A DNA stretch of 64,000 nucleotides from Streptomyces cavernicola (GTDB lineage: Bacteria > Actinomycetota > Actinomycetes > Streptomycetales > Streptomycetaceae), in assembly GCF_029968035.1 (NCBI RefSeq), contig NZ_JASCIQ010000044.1, positions 1 to 64,000 of the forward strand, given 5' to 3'. The notes beneath the pieces are model-generated. The model saw only the letters and a list, made by a program, of their open reading frames with translations, searched no databases and was not told the origin of the DNA. Below are positions 31,520 through 40,657 of this stretch, one piece after another; the first letter of the stretch is position 1; every line of letters begins with the position of its first letter. The position numbers and the translations under genes were made by a program.

Positions 31520-34155
31520 AGCTCGCCATCCGTCACATCGTCGACAACCTCGTGTGGTCCACCACTGGCGAGGTCTGGGGAATCTGGGCGCTCGCCCCGC
31601 AGGGCTCCCGCTACATGAACGACCGCACCCGTGAGGAGCTCATCGGCCGGGTCACCTCCCTGGTCCGCTCCCTGCCCGGTGCGGCCCGCCTGTACGGGCT
31701 GTGCGCCCGGGTCGATCCCGGCGAGGTCATCGCCCGCACCGTCGATGGCGTCAACCTGAATGCCCGCCCGTACTGGGCGGAGGTCGCCGATGCCCAACTG
31801 CAGCTGCTCGCGGGCGAAGACCTCACCACCCCGGTGGAGATGCACCAGCGCACCCTGTGGCTCGCCGTCCCGCTGCAACCCGCCGGGGCCCGCGCCGAGC
31901 TGAGCGCCGCGCTTGCCTCCGGCTGGGCCGAACTGGCCGGCATGCTCGGCCTGCCCCCGGCGCCCGTGTCCGCCACCGACGTCGCCGAGTGCCAGCAGCG
32001 CGCCCGGGAGATCACCGCCGAGCTCGAGGGCGGCCTCACCCTCACCCCGGCGAGCCCGGCCGAGATCGTGTGGATGCACCAGCACGCCGTCGCCCGCGGC
32101 CTGGACGAGCCCCTGCTGTCCGAGTCCGCCAGCTCGGACCGCGGCAGCCGGATCGTCAGCGGCGTGCTGCGTTCCCCCGCGCACACCGACCTCGGCCAAG
32201 TCCGGCTCCTGGAAGGCGGAACCGACGACACGACCCCCGAGCCCGCCGCCCGTAAGACGGCCCGCAAGGGCGGCAAGTCCCGTACGAAGAAGGGCCGCTC
32301 ACGGCTCGGGCGGCCGTGGCTGCAGGTGGATTCCGAGGCCGGGACCTCCTACCAGGCGCACCTGGCGCTCGCCGAGATGCCCCGCAAGTACACCGCCGAC
32401 GGCGGCGACTTTCTGGCGCAGCTGGACCGGATGCCGTTCGGCGTCGACTGGGCCTGCGACATGACGCTCGTGCCCACCGAGAAGGTCGTCGACGAGGTCA
32501 CGAAGAAGAAGCGCGACCTGGCCGACCAGGCCGAGCAGTACGCCGCCCGCCGCGAGACCGGACTGCCCGACGACATGCACGACGCCGCCAAAGACCTCGG
32601 CGACGTCTCCGCCCGCGCCTCCCGCAACACCGTCGAGACCGAGGTCCGCTCGGTGACCGTCATGACCGTCTGGGGCACGACGGCCGCCGAGGCCGACCAG
32701 CGGGCCCGCGCCCTCCAAGCCCGCCTGCGCCCCGGCCACTTCCGCATGGTGAGGCCCGTCGGCGGCCAGGAAGACGCCTTCGCGCTCACCCTGCCCGCCA
32801 CCCGCACCCCCGGCCCGCTCACCCAGTACACGCAGTACCAGTTCGGTGAGGACTGGGCCATGCACGGCGCCTTCACCGGGCAGGCCTTCGGCGACGACAA
32901 CGGCGTCATGATCGGCATCAGCCAGGACACCGGCACCGTCACCCCCACCCTCCTCAACATCGCCGACGCCCCGTCCCGCAACGCCTCCGCCAGCTTCGGG
33001 ATCGCCGGGGACCTCGGCGGCGGAAAGAGCGTCCTGCTCAAGGAGATCTCCTCCGCCATCGTCGACCGCGGCGGCCGCGTCATCGCGATCGACCGCACCC
33101 GGCAGCGGGAATGGGCCCGCTTCGCACAGTCCGCGGCCGCCGGCCGCTGCCAGGTCGTCGATGCTGCCAAGGCCGAACTGTCCATCGACCCCCTGCGCGT
33201 CTTCGACGACCCGGCCACCGGCGCCCGCTACGCGCTCAGCTACCTCACCGTGCAACTCGGCATCGGCCCCATGACCGAATACGGGGCACTGTTGAAGAAG
33301 GCCGTCGCCCAGGCCAGTTCGGCGCCCGCGCCGTGCATGGCGCAGGTCCTCATCGCCCTGACGGAGATGGCCGACGGGGACGGTGCGCGCGCCCAGCGCG
33401 CCGCCTCGCTGCTGGAGTGGCTTCAGGTCGCCGCCGACGAGCCGCTCGCCGCCGCCGTGTTCAACCCCGACCTGCCACCGCTCGACCTCACCTCCAAGGT
33501 GTCCAGCGACTTCGTGGTCATCACCACCACCGGCCTCACCCTGCCGCCCCGCGAAGCGGTCACCAACCCCGAGCTGATGCGCACGCAGCCGCTGGAGGCC
33601 CTCATCGGCCGCGCCGTGCTCTACCTCATCGCCGCAATCGCACGCGAAGTCGCCTTCACCGACCCCCGCTTCACGCTGCTCCCGCTGGACGAGGCGTACT
33701 GGCTCACCTCCTCCGCCGAGGGCCAGGCCCTCGTCGACGAGGTCGTCTTCGACGGCCGCAAGCACGGCGCCGGCGTCGGCCTGGGCTGCCACGACGTCCT
33801 CGAACTCGGCAGCAGCACCGCCCAAGGACTGCTCGCCTACCGGTTCCTGTCCCGCACCGGCGACGAGGCCCTGGCCGCCCGCGGCCTGGAATGGCTCGGC
33901 CTGCCCGGCGACGACGAGGGCCTGCTGCGGATGGTGACAACCGACCTCTCCCCGTTCGGCCAGACCGAGCGCGCCGGCGAGTTCCTCGGCCGCGACCCGC
34001 GCATGCGCGTCGGCCGGTTCAAAACGCTCGTGCCCGGCGTGCCCCGGATCGTCGCCGACATCTACACCACCCCCGACCACGACACCCCGGCCGCCGAACA
34101 AGGCGCCACCGCCCCCGCGTTGGCCCTCACCTCATCTTCCGGAAGCACACGATGA
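31516..34155 (+). CDS. VirB4/TcpF-like conjugation ATPase (879 aa)
   Basis: GTG 31516 inside the tcpE-like stop. The N-terminal domain (about 1-250) lies before a basic linker (KGGKSRTKKGRSRLGRPW). The motor has Walker A GDLGGGKS (about 498-505) and Walker B LLPLDEAYW (about 719-727). A late GLGCHDVLELGSS is the sensor-like region and HDVLE fits VirB4/TrwK proteins. It drives channel assembly and substrate transfer at the inner membrane. The last 20 residues are repeated downstream (34405-34466) by a local duplication. Confidence 0.88.
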   Translation: MKLAIRHIVDNLVWSTTGEVWGIWALAPQGSRYMNDRTREELIGRVTSLVRSLPGAARLYGLCARVDPGEVIARTVDGVNLNARPYWAEVADAQLQLLAGEDLTTPVEMHQRTLWLAVPLQPAGARAELSAALASGWAELAGMLGLPPAPVSATDVAECQQRAREITAELEGGLTLTPASPAEIVWMHQHAVARGLDEPLLSESASSDRGSRIVSGVLRSPAHTDLGQVRLLEGGTDDTTPEPAARKTARKGGKSRTKKGRSRLGRPWLQVDSEAGTSYQAHLALAEMPRKYTADGGDFLAQLDRMPFGVDWACDMTLVPTEKVVDEVTKKKRDLADQAEQYAARRETGLPDDMHDAAKDLGDVSARASRNTVETEVRSVTVMTVWGTTAAEADQRARALQARLRPGHFRMVRPVGGQEDAFALTLPATRTPGPLTQYTQYQFGEDWAMHGAFTGQAFGDDNGVMIGISQDTGTVTPTLLNIADAPSRNASASFGIAGDLGGGKSVLLKEISSAIVDRGGRVIAIDRTRQREWARFAQSAAAGRCQVVDAAKAELSIDPLRVFDDPATGARYALSYLTVQLGIGPMTEYGALLKKAVAQASSAPAPCMAQVLIALTEMADGDGARAQRAASLLEWLQVAADEPLAAAVFNPDLPPLDLTSKVSSDFVVITTTGLTLPPREAVTNPELMRTQPLEALIGRAVLYLIAAIAREVAFTDPRFTLLPLDEAYWLTSSAEGQALVDEVVFDGRKHGAGVGLGCHDVLELGSSTAQGLLAYRFLSRTGDEALAARGLEWLGLPGDDEGLLRMVTTDLSPFGQTERAGEFLGRDPRMRVGRFKTLVPGVPRIVADIYTTPDHDTPAAEQGATAPALALTSSSGSTR

Positions 34156-34289
34156 GCGACGCCTTCTCCACCCGCCGCACGCGGGGAGGAGACGGCCACC
34201 CCACTCACCACGGAGGCTCACGGGCGAGCAGCCCGCACTCACCATGGCCACGGCCCGGACTCACCACGCACAGAGTTATGACCTCGTGA
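34152..34289 (+). pseudogene. Truncated copy of the N-terminus of the 34467 protein
   Basis: ATG 34152 overlaps the virB4-like stop. It begins MSDAFSTRR, matching MSDTFSTRR at 34467, then turns into sequence of the inserted promoter cassette and stops at 34289. It looks like the original start of the next gene, cut off by the duplication. Confidence 0.6.
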
Positions 34290-34376
34290 CGGCACGCGGC
34301 AGTTGGTGGGGAGCCGGGCGGTGAGCGCCCCGGCGAACAGTGAGGCATCGACCACCTCGCCCCGAGGAGCACGTCC
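34203..34376 (+). promoter_or_regulatory. Promoter/leader cassette, copy B
   Basis: ACTCACCAC/T at 34203, 34237 and 34259, GAGTTATGACC at 34273, then the same leader as copy A (29454-29595), ending CCGAGGAGCACGTCC before ATG 34377. It probably gives the tcpH-like half of the operon its own promoter under the same control as the tcpC-like half. Confidence 0.65.
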
Positions 34377-34859
34377 ATGCCCCACCCTCCACTCCGCGCA
34401 CCCGCCGCCGAACAAGACGCCCAGGCACCCGCGTTGGCCCTCACCTCTTCATCCCGGGAGTACGCGATGAGCGACACCTTCTCCACCCGCCGCCCACGGC
34501 TGTCCGGCGCCCTGACCGTCCTGCTTACCGCGGCCGCCGTCGCCGCCGTGCTCGTGCTGTCCCACGGCGTCCCCGAGGCCTGGTGGCCCCAGACCGGAAA
34601 CGCCTTCCCCCGCAGCGCACAACCCGCCCCCGGCCCGGAAGGCGCCGCAGCCCCCGGCGCGAAGCCCACAGCCACGGCTGCCTCCACTCCCGCACACGAG
34701 GACGATCCGTGCGACCTGATCGTCGGCCCCGCCCACGACTACTGTGCCAAGGGCAAGTCCGGTGCCCCGTCGGGCTTCAACCCGTCCGCCGCCCTGCTCC
34801 TGGCCCCCGCCGTGATCGGCATCGTCGTCGTGCGATTCCTGACCCGGAGGAAGGCATGA
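34377..34859 (+). CDS. Bitopic protein with CDLIVGPAHDYC motif (160 aa; 130 aa from 34467)
   Basis: Two starts are plausible. ATG 34377 has the cassette's GAGGAG; ATG 34467 has GGGAG and is the likely ancestral start. One membrane helix lies at about residues 43-62 of the long form and another at the C-terminus (LLLAPAVIGIVVVRFL). The segment between carries CDLIVGPAHDYC. The same Cys-bounded motif occurs three times in the next protein, so the two probably contact each other or share disulfide chemistry outside the membrane. Overlaps the next gene by ATGA. Confidence 0.7.
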   Translation: MPHPPLRAPAAEQDAQAPALALTSSSREYAMSDTFSTRRPRLSGALTVLLTAAAVAAVLVLSHGVPEAWWPQTGNAFPRSAQPAPGPEGAAAPGAKPTATAASTPAHEDDPCDLIVGPAHDYCAKGKSGAPSGFNPSAALLLAPAVIGIVVVRFLTRRKA

Positions 34860-37201
34860 GGCGCGCCACCACGCGGTGGCGCACCGCCGCGACCTTGACC
34901 GCCCTGACCGTCCTCGCGACGGCCGCCGCGAGCACACCGGCCTTCGCCGCCGACGGCGCCAGCCCGTCCGGAGACCTCCTCGACCCGCTCAACGTCGACA
35001 CCTCCGAAGGCGTCCCGATCGACCGGTACGAACTGGTCGCCAACGGTGAAAGCCCAGCCGACACCGTCAAGAGCTTCGTCCTCACCGGCAGCTTCGCCAT
35101 CTCACGCACCCTCACCGGACTCGGGTCCTGGCTCATCGACTGGGCCTACCGCTTCCCCGTTCTGGACAAGCTGGCCGGCCCGGCGCAGAACGTCTCCGAC
35201 GCCTACGAACGCGACGTCCTCGGACCGCTGGGCATGGCCGGAGTCTTCACGGCATGGGCCTTCGTGTTCGGCCTCATCCTCGTGATGCGCGGCCGCGTCG
35301 CCCGCGGCGCCGGGGAGATCATGCTGACCCTGGTGATCGGCGCGCTCGCGGCGACCACCTTCGTACGCCCCACCGTCCTGCTCGGATACGACGGACCGAT
35401 CCAGCAGACAGAGCGCCTCGCCCTGGAAGCGGCCTCGATCACCGCGAACGGCGGCGACAAGACCAAAGGCGCCGACCCGTGCGACCTGATCACCGGCCCG
35501 GCACGGAACGCCTGCCAGGAGGCAGCCTCCGACCAGACACCGGCGGCATCCGACGCGCAGAAGAGGAAGCAGCGCCAGGCGGCCTGCGACGCCGTCGCCG
35601 GGCCGGCGCGCGACACCTGCCTCAGCGGCGAGCGGCCGCTCGCGGCCGCGGACGTGTCCCGGCCCATCACCCGCACCCTCACGGAAACCCTCGTCGTGCA
35701 GCCCTACATGCTCCTGCAGTACGGGCGCCACATCGACAAGGACGACCCCCTCTACAAGGCCCACAAGCAAGTCGTCGACCCGAAGAAGAACAAGACGACC
35801 GTCGACGGAGTCGACTGCAACTCCCTGGACGCCCCCCTCCAAGGCCCCGTACGAGACCACTGCCTCCAAAGCGCGAACGTCCACAGCCCCTACGAACCCT
35901 TCGAGGGCAAGGGCAACGAGGCCAAGGCCATCACCGCCTACATGAAAACGCCCACCTGGGAGCGCTGCCTCGGCTCGGTACTCGTCCTGGTCGCCACCAG
36001 CATCGTCTTCGTCGTCCTCCTGGCCATGGTCCTGGCCCTGTTCGCCGCCCAGATCGCCTGCGCCCTGGCTGCCGTCGCCACCCTGGCCGTCCTCACGTGG
36101 GCGCTCCTGCCCGGCCCCAACCGCGCCGCGCTGTGGAAATGGGTCGGCATCCTCGCAGCCGCGATGCTCGTCCTCGTCGGCGTCTCCCTGATCATCCCGC
36201 TCTTCGGCATCGCCGCCGCCGCGCTCCTCGCCGACAACAGCACCCCCCTGATGGAGCGCCTGCTCACCCTGGTCGGCCTTGCCATCACTCTGCTCGCCGC
36301 GCACCGGGTCATGCTCAAGACCGGCCAGTCGCTGGGGCAGCGCATCGCCGCCCGTATGCGCTACGCCCGCATCGGCGGCAGCCACACCATGGGCGAGAAC
36401 TCGGCCGCCACCGCGGCCGCCTTCTCCTCCCTCAACTACGGTGCCGGCGCCGCAGTGATGGGCGCCTCACCCGCCCATCTCTCGTTCCTGTCCCGCCACT
36501 CCGCCCTCACTTCCAGCCTCCGCGCCCTGGGCGACCCCACCGGCCTGCCTGGCCATCCCGCAGCGCTGCTCAGCGAGGCCCAGGCCGAAGGACGCCGTGC
36601 CCTCGCTCCACTCGCGCTCGGAGCCCGTGCCGCGCACACCGTCCTGATCGGCCCCAAGCGAGCGAAGGACGCCCTGCCCCAGTCCGGCCACACCGGCCGA
36701 ACGACCGCCCCTACGGTGGTCGACGGCCGCACCGGACTCGTCCTCAACGACGCCTCACCCGAAAGCGGGTTCAGCCCGATCGGCACCCGCCTCGAAGCCG
36801 GCCTCAAGCGCACACGCGCCGGCCGCGTCCTCGTCGGCAGCAGCAAGGCTGCCTACCACGCCACCATCGGACTGCCCGCGACCTGGACCCGCGTCCGGCG
36901 TGCCGAGAGCAGGCTCTCCCAGGGCCTGCACGAGGAACTCAGCCGCCAGCGCAGCCACTACCAGCACGTCGCAGAGCTGTGGAAGCGCGACAGCCGCGAC
37001 GGCCTGGACGACCTGACCACTCCCGCGCGCCGCACGTACGAGGCCGTCTCCCAGCCGCTGACCAATGCCAACCGGCTGCGCACCTGGGAACACACCTGGC
37101 TCGACGAACACGGCAACCCCCGCTACTACGGCGGCCTGACCGACGACGGCCACGTACGCGAGGAAGTGTGGACCCGCCGGTTCCCGTGGGAGCGCCAGTG
37201 A
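34856..37201 (+). CDS. VirB6/TcpH-like polytopic membrane protein (781 aa)
   Basis: ATG 34856 in an ATGA overlap. A signal-like N-terminus (about 10-30, ending AFAAD) is followed by membrane helices near 120-140 and 148-165. An external loop (about 190-345) holds CDLITGPARNAC, CDAVAGPARDTC and a CNSLDAPLQGPVRDHC variant. Then four or five helices (about 370-490) and a long basic cytoplasmic tail follow. This is the VirB6/TcpH layout, the inner-membrane channel of the conjugation apparatus. The repeated Cys motif seems unusual for the family. Confidence 0.8.
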   Translation: MRRATTRWRTAATLTALTVLATAAASTPAFAADGASPSGDLLDPLNVDTSEGVPIDRYELVANGESPADTVKSFVLTGSFAISRTLTGLGSWLIDWAYRFPVLDKLAGPAQNVSDAYERDVLGPLGMAGVFTAWAFVFGLILVMRGRVARGAGEIMLTLVIGALAATTFVRPTVLLGYDGPIQQTERLALEAASITANGGDKTKGADPCDLITGPARNACQEAASDQTPAASDAQKRKQRQAACDAVAGPARDTCLSGERPLAAADVSRPITRTLTETLVVQPYMLLQYGRHIDKDDPLYKAHKQVVDPKKNKTTVDGVDCNSLDAPLQGPVRDHCLQSANVHSPYEPFEGKGNEAKAITAYMKTPTWERCLGSVLVLVATSIVFVVLLAMVLALFAAQIACALAAVATLAVLTWALLPGPNRAALWKWVGILAAAMLVLVGVSLIIPLFGIAAAALLADNSTPLMERLLTLVGLAITLLAAHRVMLKTGQSLGQRIAARMRYARIGGSHTMGENSAATAAAFSSLNYGAGAAVMGASPAHLSFLSRHSALTSSLRALGDPTGLPGHPAALLSEAQAEGRRALAPLALGARAAHTVLIGPKRAKDALPQSGHTGRTTAPTVVDGRTGLVLNDASPESGFSPIGTRLEAGLKRTRAGRVLVGSSKAAYHATIGLPATWTRVRRAESRLSQGLHEELSRQRSHYQHVAELWKRDSRDGLDDLTTPARRTYEAVSQPLTNANRLRTWEHTWLDEHGNPRYYGGLTDDGHVREEVWTRRFPWERQ

Positions 37202-38310
37202 AGAAGGCCCTCGGCTGCTCAGCCGTCCTGATCGGCCTGGTCCTGCTGACCTTGGTGTGCGTCCTCGTCGCAGCCGCCCGCACCCCGGCTGCTCCCGACA
37301 CACAGCTGGTCGGCAAGGTCGCCGGCATCCCGCCGCGGATGCTCGCCGCCTACCAGCAGGCCACAGCCCAACTCCCCGAACACGCACCGAAATGCGACGG
37401 CATGTCCTGGCCGATCCTGGCCGGTATCGCCGCCATCGAGTCCAACCACGCCGGCGGCCGCACCGTCGCCGCCAACGGCGACATCCGCCCGAAGATCTAC
37501 GGCATCCTCCTCAACGGCACCGGAGGCGGAGGCAACACGAGCGTGTTCGCCGACACCGACAACGGCCGCTACGACGGCACCTCGAGCGGCGAACGAGCCA
37601 TCGGCCCCTTCCAGTTCCTGCCCTCCACCTGGGCAGGCACCGGTCGCGACGCCAACGGTGACAACGTGAAAGACCCGCACAACGCCGCCGACGCCGCCCT
37701 CGGCGCCGCCGTCTACCTCTGCGGCAACGGCCGCAACCTCGCCGACCGCAGCCAGCTCAAGTCCGCCATCTACCAGTACAACCGCTCCCAGGCCTACGTC
37801 GCCGACGTCCTCGCCCGCATCGACCGCTACACCCAGCTCGGCGACGGCACCATCCGCCTCGGACAGGACACCAGCGGCGGCGTCCGCACCGTCATCGACG
37901 CAGCCCTCGCCGAACGAGGCGAGCGGTACTCCTGGGGCGGCGGCGACGCCGACGGCCCCAGCACCGGGATCTGCTGCTCACCCGGCGGCAAGTCCGGTGT
38001 CCACATCAAGGGATACGACTGCTCTGGCCTCACCCTCTACGCCTACGCCAAGGTCGGCATCCGCCTTCCCCGCACCGCGGCCCAACAGGCCGGACGCGGG
38101 CAGCGCATCCCCGCCGAAGCCGGACTGAAGGCGCTCAAGCCCGGGGACTTGGTCTTCTTCGCGTACGACCCGGACAGCGACGCGACGATCTACCACGTCG
38201 GGATCTACCTCGGCGACGGACAGATGGTCAACGCGCCCCGGCCCGGAACCAAGGTCCGCACCGAGCCCGTCTGGGATCACGCGTATGCGGGAGGGAGCCG
38301 TCTCGTATGA
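37198..38310 (+). CDS. Lytic transglycosylase plus NlpC/P60 peptidoglycan hydrolase (370 aa)
   Basis: GTG 37198 in a GTGA overlap. A membrane anchor (residues 6-26) precedes a lysozyme-like domain (about 55-215) with Glu81 in AAIESNH, then AIGPFQFLPSTW. An NlpC/P60 domain (about 240-370) has Cys275 in YDCSGL and His333 in YHVGIY. Both catalytic centres look intact. It opens the cell wall for the transfer channel, as TcpG and VirB1-type enzymes do. Coupled to the tcpH-like gene. Confidence 0.92.
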   Translation: MKKALGCSAVLIGLVLLTLVCVLVAAARTPAAPDTQLVGKVAGIPPRMLAAYQQATAQLPEHAPKCDGMSWPILAGIAAIESNHAGGRTVAANGDIRPKIYGILLNGTGGGGNTSVFADTDNGRYDGTSSGERAIGPFQFLPSTWAGTGRDANGDNVKDPHNAADAALGAAVYLCGNGRNLADRSQLKSAIYQYNRSQAYVADVLARIDRYTQLGDGTIRLGQDTSGGVRTVIDAALAERGERYSWGGGDADGPSTGICCSPGGKSGVHIKGYDCSGLTLYAYAKVGIRLPRTAAQQAGRGQRIPAEAGLKALKPGDLVFFAYDPDSDATIYHVGIYLGDGQMVNAPRPGTKVRTEPVWDHAYAGGSRLV

Positions 38311-38930
38311 CCACCTCCGCTGACACACCGCGCCGCCGCTCCGTCGTCGTACCGCTCCTGGCCGCCACGGCCTGCATCCTGACCGGCCTCGTACTTCTCC
38401 AGCCCGTCGAGACCCCAGCCGACGACCGCACCGCCCGGCCCGCAGCTCAACAGCGCACGCACGACCCGGCACCCGAGGACAGCGATCCAGCCACCGGAGG
38501 CGAAGAGTCGACGGTCCCGGACGACAAGGGCAGCGACCCCCGCACGGCGCTCACCGGCGTCCCGGTGGCAGGCGACGGGCGCGCCGGCGACCGCGCCGTA
38601 CAACGCGTCCTCGACCGCGCCTCTACCCCCAACCTGGCCCGCAGCACGGAGAGAGAGCTCGTCGAGCTCGCCACACAGATCTGGAAAGCCGAGGTCACCG
38701 GCAAGAACCGAGCACGATGGCCGGGGTACTTCACCGACCAGCCGCTGCGCTCGCCCTTCCGGCACGTACGGATCCAGGCGGCGATCGCCCGTGCCACCGA
38801 CCTCAAGGACAACCGCGTCGAGGTCCGCCTCGTGTGGGCCGGGGCCCGCGACTCGTCGCCGGTGGAAGACGGCCGTCTCGGCCAAGTTGTTCTCACCCAC
38901 GACCAGGGCCGCTGGCTGCCCGTACGGTGA
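38307..38930 (+). CDS. Membrane-anchored conjugation accessory protein (207 aa)
   Basis: ATG 38307 in an ATGA overlap. One N-terminal helix (about residues 13-33), an acidic linker (about 38-75), then an alpha/beta domain (about 85-207) with YFTDQPLRSPFRHVRIQA and a LTHDQGRWLPVR end that recalls NTF2-like domains. Last gene of the tcp unit. Confidence 0.72.
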   Translation: MTTSADTPRRRSVVVPLLAATACILTGLVLLQPVETPADDRTARPAAQQRTHDPAPEDSDPATGGEESTVPDDKGSDPRTALTGVPVAGDGRAGDRAVQRVLDRASTPNLARSTERELVELATQIWKAEVTGKNRARWPGYFTDQPLRSPFRHVRIQAAIARATDLKDNRVEVRLVWAGARDSSPVEDGRLGQVVLTHDQGRWLPVR

Positions 38931-39164
38931 CCACCCAAACCCAGCCAAGAAATGCACTTTTCGACACAAGGTATGACGAAGTCGTGCAATCAACTAGCAA
39001 TAGCCACTGGGCACTTGACAGGGGGTTATGTAACGTGACTAGGACAACGGGGCAAGCAGGTGACGAGCCACATTCGGCACGACGAGAATCGCCCGCCCGC
39101 ACCCTCACACACACCACCAGCACCAATGAACACCACGGTGACAGGCCGTAACGGGGAGGGCGAG
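38931..39164 (+). promoter_or_regulatory. Promoter region of the Tad operon
   Basis: One of the AT-richest stretches of the window (about 38935-39060). TTGACA at 39015-39020 is followed 19 bases later by TAGGAC, a tolerable -35/-10 pair. ATG 39126 lies inside but has no ribosome site. No gene seen. Confidence 0.5.
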
Positions 39165-39767
39165 TTGACCACCGCACCATTCACAGATCGTCTGCGACCG
39201 GCGCGCACGCGCCGCACAGTCGCCACGATCCTGCTGGCCGCACTCGCGCTGACCGTGTCCGGCTGCGCCGACGCCACCGACGCGGACCCCAAGCCGAGCT
39301 CGAGCTCCTCGAAGCCCGAGCCGAAGCCGACGCAGAGCAAGGACCCGCAGGCCGCCGAGAAGAAGGCCGTCCTCGCGGCGTACGACGCGATGTGGGTCGA
39401 GCTCATGAAGTCCTACCGCGTCGCCAGCGCCAAGGGAACGAAGCTGGAGAGGTACGCCACCCTTCACGCGCTCGGCCAGTTCGAACTCGACCTCGCGCAG
39501 ATGAAGAAGAACGGCACGGTCATCAAGGGCTCCTTGGGCCACGAGGCCGAGGCCACGCAGGTCGACACCACGGCTAAGCAGCCCTCCGCCGTGATCGAGG
39601 ACTGCGTGGACCTGTCGAAGTGGCAGACCTACGACACGAAGACCAAGAAGATCATCCCGCTGCCCAGCAACCAGCCCACGCGCTACAAGGCAACCGCCGA
39701 GCTGGAGCGGTGGGACGGCCATTGGATGATCACCAAGTACACCCCGCACGGGGAGCGGAAGTGCTGA
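39165..39767 (+). CDS. Lipoprotein of the Tad cluster (200 aa)
   Basis: TTG 39165 with GGAGGG nine bases upstream; ATG 39126 is the alternative. A signal peptide ends in the lipobox LTVSGC (about residues 24-29), followed by a Ser/Pro/Lys linker and an NTF2-like domain (AYDAMWVELMKSYRVAS ... RWDGHWMITKYTP). Anchored outside the membrane. It probably assists pilus biogenesis or surface display. Overlaps the next start. Confidence 0.78.
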   Translation: MTTAPFTDRLRPARTRRTVATILLAALALTVSGCADATDADPKPSSSSSKPEPKPTQSKDPQAAEKKAVLAAYDAMWVELMKSYRVASAKGTKLERYATLHALGQFELDLAQMKKNGTVIKGSLGHEAEATQVDTTAKQPSAVIEDCVDLSKWQTYDTKTKKIIPLPSNQPTRYKATAELERWDGHWMITKYTPHGERKC

Positions 39768-40633
39768 GGCCGGCAGCCACAGCGGCTGCCTCCGTAGCCC
39801 TTCTCCTCACCACCGCGCCCACAGCGCTTGCCGACGACGGCCCGGCGGTCGGCAACGACCCGGGCTGCAAGGGCTCCGTCCTCAACGTCACCGTCTGCGC
39901 CAAGGAGTCAGCAGTCAGGCCCGGCGCGAGCGGGATGGAAGGAGCGAAGCCTGCAGCGAAGAAGAAGCGCGGCAACGCTGCCCCGAAGTGCACGTACGAA
40001 AAGCTCAAGCCGCAGCCTCCCAAAGCGAACGCCGTGTACGAGGACCGCAAGCCGGGACAGAAGGGTGCGGTCTACCGCATCATCTGCCCCGACACCGGCC
40101 GTGTCGGTATCTCCTGGATCCCGGCCGGAGGCGCCCCCGCCGCGCCCGCGATCGACCCCGAGGTCGTCGCCCGCCAGGCCGTCGACCAGATGAAGCTCGT
40201 CGGCCCCGACATCGCCAGCCCTCGCGCGACCGGGAAGTACACGGTCGGCGTGCCGATGTGGCTGTGGGTCAACCAGGGCGCGACCACGTACGGGCCGAAC
40301 AGCGCGACCGCGACCGCAGGCTCGGTGACCGTGACAGCCAACGCCGAAGTCACCGACATCGAGTGGAACTTGGGCGACGGCAGCGACAGCGTGCACTGCG
40401 ACGGCCCCGGCACCCCCTACAAGGAGTCGTACGGCATGAAGGAGTCCCCGGACTGCGGGCACCTCTTCCGTATGCCGTCCAAGGGCGAGCCGGACGGCAA
40501 GTACCAGGGGACCGCCACCGCGACCTGGACGGTCGAGTGGCAGGTCAACGGCGGTGGTGAGACCGGGCAGTTCACCGAGGTCCGCGAAACCGACTTCGCC
40601 GTCTCCGTGGGCGAGCTCAAGGTCCTCGACTAG
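39761..40633 (+). CDS. Secreted protein of the Tad cluster (290 aa)
   Basis: GTG 39761 overlaps the lipoprotein stop by seven bases. A signal peptide (ALLLTTAPTALADD, cleavage near residue 24) precedes a Lys/Pro linker and a beta-rich extracellular domain (about 130-290; VTVTANAEVTDIEWNLGDG, PKD-like in flavour). Related actinobacterial proteins are often labelled ATP/GTP-binding without any P-loop; none is present here. It probably acts at the cell surface with the pilus. Confidence 0.72.
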   Translation: MLRPAATAAASVALLLTTAPTALADDGPAVGNDPGCKGSVLNVTVCAKESAVRPGASGMEGAKPAAKKKRGNAAPKCTYEKLKPQPPKANAVYEDRKPGQKGAVYRIICPDTGRVGISWIPAGGAPAAPAIDPEVVARQAVDQMKLVGPDIASPRATGKYTVGVPMWLWVNQGATTYGPNSATATAGSVTVTANAEVTDIEWNLGDGSDSVHCDGPGTPYKESYGMKESPDCGHLFRMPSKGEPDGKYQGTATATWTVEWQVNGGGETGQFTEVRETDFAVSVGELKVLD

Positions 40634-40657
40634 CAACGCGGGAAAGGCACCAAGCAC

